The notes beneath the pieces were generated by a model. It did not search any database and was not told where the DNA came from. It worked only from the letters and a program-made list of their open reading frames with translations. Source: Nitrospiraceae bacterium (GTDB lineage Bacteria; Nitrospirota; Nitrospiria; Nitrospirales; Nitrospiraceae). From it: DNA of 7,982 nt. The first letter of the stretch is position 1. Every line of letters starts with the position of its first letter. Shown here piece by piece: positions 5,445-7,982 of this stretch. Location: the NCBI GenBank assembly GCA_005793285.1, contig SXPO01000066.1:1-7982 (forward strand). Direction: 5' to 3'. The position numbers and the translations under genes were made by a program.

Positions 5445-6989
5445 ATGACCCTGCGCAGTTGGTGCTGCGCCTTCCTGAGCACCCTGCTCTTGGCTCTCGG
5501 AGCGGGCTCGGCCAAGGCCGTCGAGTATGGCGAACTGGTGGAGAAAAACGGAACGTGGCGGTTTCAGAGTACGGAAGACCCAATATTCAAACTCATGCGC
5601 GACAAGGAGCTGATCACGAATGAGGCCTACTTCAAAGCCTCGGCGCAAACTGGGAAAAACTGGATCGAACCAGCCGATGCCGCGCTCAATCAACGGCGTG
5701 AACTTGAGTGGAATCGTTACCTGAAAACTGGGCTTCATTTGCCGGACTGGATCGATCTCGGACTCGAACAGCGCACCCGTTTCGAGTCGGTGGACCACCC
5801 CTGGCGGGCGAATCAAGCGATCGGAAACGGAGGGATGGACGACCAAATAGCTCTCCGGTCGCGCGTTCGTATTGGGTTGGGCGGCGACAGGCCGTTTCGA
5901 CTCCTATTTGAAGGTCAGGACTCGCGCGCTTTTTTAAATGGAGCGCGCGGCGATTTCCAGGACACGACCACGGTTAATGAATTCGATGTCGTACAGCTCC
6001 TCGGCTCATTCACCGTAAACAATGTCTTGGGAACCGGGCTCCGCACCGATGTCCACTTTGGCCGTATGACGATGGACTTCGGTCGGCGCCGTTTGATCGC
6101 GCGCAATGATTTCCGAAACACCACGAATTCCTTCGATGGGTTTCATTGGCAAATCGGGCAAGACAAGACATGGAGAATCCGAGCGTTTGCAACACAACCG
6201 GTTGTGCGGGATGACGTGCGACTCGATCAGCAATATCACAACCAATTCTTTTGGGGGGCCTATCTGGAGAGCAAACATTTCCCCTGGTTCCAGGTGGACG
6301 CCTATTATTTCGGCCTGAACGATCAACGCCTCCCGAACGGGACCACGCATCGCACCTATTCAACCGCCGGAGGTCGCCTGTACAAGGAGCCCACAGCGGG
6401 GGAACCGGATTATGAAATAGAGACCTCTTGGCAAACCGGCCATCAGGGCGTTACCGATCACTTCGCTCATTTTCAGCATCTCGATCTTGGCTATACGTTT
6501 AACCTGCCCTGGACTCCAAGACTGGTCTTCCATTACGACTACGCCAGTGGAGATCGTCAACCAGGCGATAGTCAGAATGGCGGGTTTGACACCTTGTTTG
6601 GCGCTCGAAGGTTTGAGTATGGGCCAACCGGGATTTGGGGGCCACAATCCAGAACGAACCTGAATTCGCCCGGATGGCGGCTGATCATCACCCCCGCGCC
6701 AAACTGGACGGTGCAAGTCAAGCATCGCGTCTGGTATCTGGCCCAAAGCAAAGATTTCTTCAGCAGCTCCGGATTACGGGATACCACCGGAAACGCCGGG
6801 ACTTCATTGGGGCACGATGTGGAACTTCGCGCCCAATATGCGCTGAGCGCTAACCTGGACTTCGATGTCGGATATGTCCATTGGTTCAAGGGATCCTATT
6901 TCGACAACTCCGCCATCCTGACTCAATTGCCGGCTGGCGGAAACAAGGATAGCGATTATTTCTATGCCTCCGTGCGAGTCAGAATTTAG
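5445..6989 (+). CDS. Alginate-export-family outer-membrane beta-barrel protein, probable porin
   Basis: Numbered from ATG 5445 (514 aa), it has a signal peptide (MTLRSWCCAF, hydrophobic core, cleavage after AKA near residue 25). A soluble stretch of about 75 residues follows, then a long region of alternating polar and aromatic strands typical of an outer-membrane barrel. Marks of the alginate-export family (PF13372, AlgE-like) include GRMTMDFGRRRLIARNDF from 207, NTTNSFDGFH from 225, YDYASGDRQPG from 365 followed by FDTLFGARRFEYG from 381, and a final strand FYASVRVRI at the C-terminus. Many such proteins are in genomes without alginate synthesis and are thought to act as general or anion channels. 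ATG 5445 is chosen because AGGAAG lies just upstream and the signal peptide starts there; the open frame reaches back to 5316 but overlaps the regulator gene. It ends 12 nt before modA, so it probably belongs to the same transcript. A role as an oxyanion pore is inferred from this position only. Confidence 0.87.
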   Translation: MTLRSWCCAFLSTLLLALGAGSAKAVEYGELVEKNGTWRFQSTEDPIFKLMRDKELITNEAYFKASAQTGKNWIEPADAALNQRRELEWNRYLKTGLHLPDWIDLGLEQRTRFESVDHPWRANQAIGNGGMDDQIALRSRVRIGLGGDRPFRLLFEGQDSRAFLNGARGDFQDTTTVNEFDVVQLLGSFTVNNVLGTGLRTDVHFGRMTMDFGRRRLIARNDFRNTTNSFDGFHWQIGQDKTWRIRAFATQPVVRDDVRLDQQYHNQFFWGAYLESKHFPWFQVDAYYFGLNDQRLPNGTTHRTYSTAGGRLYKEPTAGEPDYEIETSWQTGHQGVTDHFAHFQHLDLGYTFNLPWTPRLVFHYDYASGDRQPGDSQNGGFDTLFGARRFEYGPTGIWGPQSRTNLNSPGWRLIITPAPNWTVQVKHRVWYLAQSKDFFSSSGLRDTTGNAGTSLGHDVELRAQYALSANLDFDVGYVHWFKGSYFDNSAILTQLPAGGNKDSDYFYASVRVRI

Positions 6990-7001
6990 AAAGGATCGGC
7001 T

Positions 7002-7757
7002 ATGAAACAGAGGGTTCTTGCATCGTGCTTGTTGGGTATCGTGAGTACGATGGCGACCCCGGTCTTCGCCGAGCAAGTCTTGGTGGCAGTCGCGGCCAAT
7101 TTCGTTCCACCGTTTCGTGAAATCGCGACTGAATTCGAAACCGCTACCGGTCACAACGTCCGGGTCGCCACCGGTTCCTCCGGAAGTTTCTATTCGCAAA
7201 TCAAAAACGGCGCGCCGTTCGATGTGTTTTTCTCCGCAGATATGGAACGCCCCAAGCTGTTGGAGGACGAGGGGATTGGGGTCAAGGATTCCCGCTTTAC
7301 CTATGCGGTCGGCCGTCTCGTGCTCTGGAGTCCGAGCGCCGGCCTGGTCAAGGGAGAAGAGACGTTACGCTCGAAAGCCTTCAAGCGCTTGGCCATCGCG
7401 AACCCCAAGACTGCGCCGTACGGCGTCGCAGCGATGCAGGTGATGCAAAAGCTGGCACTCTGGGAAAGCCTACAACCCCAAATTGTCATGGGGGAGAGTC
7501 TCGGCCAAACCATGGGGTTCATCGCGTCCGGCAATGCCCAGTTGGGGTTCGTTGCTTTCTCACAGGTTCTTGACCCGAAGATCACGGGGCAGGAAAGTCG
7601 CTGGGATGTCCCCAATAACCTGCACGAACCGATTAAACAGGACGTGATCTTATTGACAAAGGGCAAGGACAACGCAGCGGCAAAAGCACTCATGGAGTTC
7701 ATGAGGGGTCCACAAGCTAAGACGATCATCATACGCTATGGCTATGAACTGAAGTAG
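7002..7757 (+). CDS. modA: Molybdate ABC transporter periplasmic substrate-binding protein ModA
   Basis: ModA captures molybdate (often also tungstate) in the periplasm and passes it to ModB. The 251-aa product has a signal peptide (MKQRVLASCL to about VFA at 23). The mature start QVLVAVAANF is followed by GSSGSFYSQIKNGAPFDVFF, SADMERPKLL, SRFTYAVGRLVLWS, AIANPKTAPYG, GESLGQT, and GNAQLGFVAFSQV, all ModA landmarks. Recalled from memory, it resembles the Azotobacter ModA type more than E. coli ModA: it has Asn 33 in the first loop where E. coli uses Ser, plus Ser 60 and Tyr 140 as likely oxyanion ligands. AAAGGA lies 6 nt before the ATG. The gene begins 12 nt after the barrel gene and ends 9 nt before modB. 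The length is normal and no key region is missing. Tungstate specificity cannot be excluded from sequence alone. Confidence 0.95.
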   Translation: MKQRVLASCLLGIVSTMATPVFAEQVLVAVAANFVPPFREIATEFETATGHNVRVATGSSGSFYSQIKNGAPFDVFFSADMERPKLLEDEGIGVKDSRFTYAVGRLVLWSPSAGLVKGEETLRSKAFKRLAIANPKTAPYGVAAMQVMQKLALWESLQPQIVMGESLGQTMGFIASGNAQLGFVAFSQVLDPKITGQESRWDVPNNLHEPIKQDVILLTKGKDNAAAKALMEFMRGPQAKTIIIRYGYELK

Positions 7758-7766
7758 AGAGTACCG

Positions 7767-7982
7767 ATGGGAGTCTTGACAGACCTGGATCTGAGCGCAC
7801 TGTGGGTCACCCTGCGACTGGCCACATCGACGGTGATCGTGCTGCTCATCGTAGGGACGCCGCTCGCCTGGTGGCTGGCCCATACCCGCTCTCCGTTTAG
7901 GCCGGTCGTAGAAGCGATGGTTGCGCTGCCGATCGTGCTGCCTCCCACAGTCCTTGGGTTCTACATCCTCATCACGCTCGGC
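7767..7982 (+). CDS. modB: Molybdate ABC transporter permease ModB, N-terminal part (runs off the window)
   Basis: The 72 codons visible encode the start of the ModB inner-membrane permease. The frame opens MGVLTDLDLSALWVTLRLAT, contains a first membrane segment at about 16-38, and continues with LAWWLAHTRSPFRPVVEAM. It then reaches ALPIVLPPTVLGFYIL at about 53-68, which is highly characteristic of ModB. The frame stays open to the window edge; the EAA loop and remaining membrane segments lie outside. The ribosome site is weak (AGAG 5 nt before the ATG), so translation may be coupled to modA, which ends 9 nt earlier. A modC ATPase gene is expected next but is not visible. Confidence 0.93.
   Translation, partial: MGVLTDLDLSALWVTLRLATSTVIVLLIVGTPLAWWLAHTRSPFRPVVEAMVALPIVLPPTVLGFYILITLG

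Overview
The window comes from a Gram-negative bacterium with moderately high GC. It has an outer-membrane beta-barrel protein and two periplasmic binding proteins with signal peptides. The protein style and gene mix (an alginate-export-family barrel, ModAB, a NitT/TauT transporter) suggest Nitrospirota, perhaps Nitrospira. That assignment is inference from memory and rests on no database search.

Layout. Positions 2-413 (+) hold a broken galE: an N-terminal stretch joined directly to the C-terminal stretch in another frame, with roughly 160 codons missing. Four genes follow on the minus strand, listed here in transcription order. They are a NitT/TauT (SsuA/TauA-like) substrate-binding protein (4035-3070), its ATPase (3068-2262), its permease (2265-1495), and a DnaJ J-domain protein with an ERCC4-like nuclease fold at its C-terminus (1404 or 1443 down to 526). 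An AT-rich divergent promoter region of about 170 bp (4036-4204) separates this block from a plus-strand block. The plus-strand block is an XRE-type regulator with a periplasmic-binding-protein-like sensor domain (4205-5386), an alginate-export-family outer-membrane barrel (5445-6989), modA (7002-7757) and the start of modB (7767 to the window edge).

How they may work together. The plus-strand genes are tightly spaced and read as one oxyanion-uptake operon: an intracellular sensor, an outer-membrane pore, a periplasmic molybdate-binding protein and an inner-membrane permease. The modC ATPase probably lies beyond the right edge. The same regulator sits divergently from a second ABC importer of another family, and the shared promoter region carries near-perfect palindromes. 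One sensor may therefore control both importers.

The most unusual items are the J-domain/ERCC4-like fusion with degraded nuclease motifs, the barrel embedded between the molybdate-type regulator and modAB, and the 18-bp near-palindrome over the likely promoter of the NitT/TauT operon. No RNA genes, insertion sequences, CRISPR arrays or attachment sites were found.
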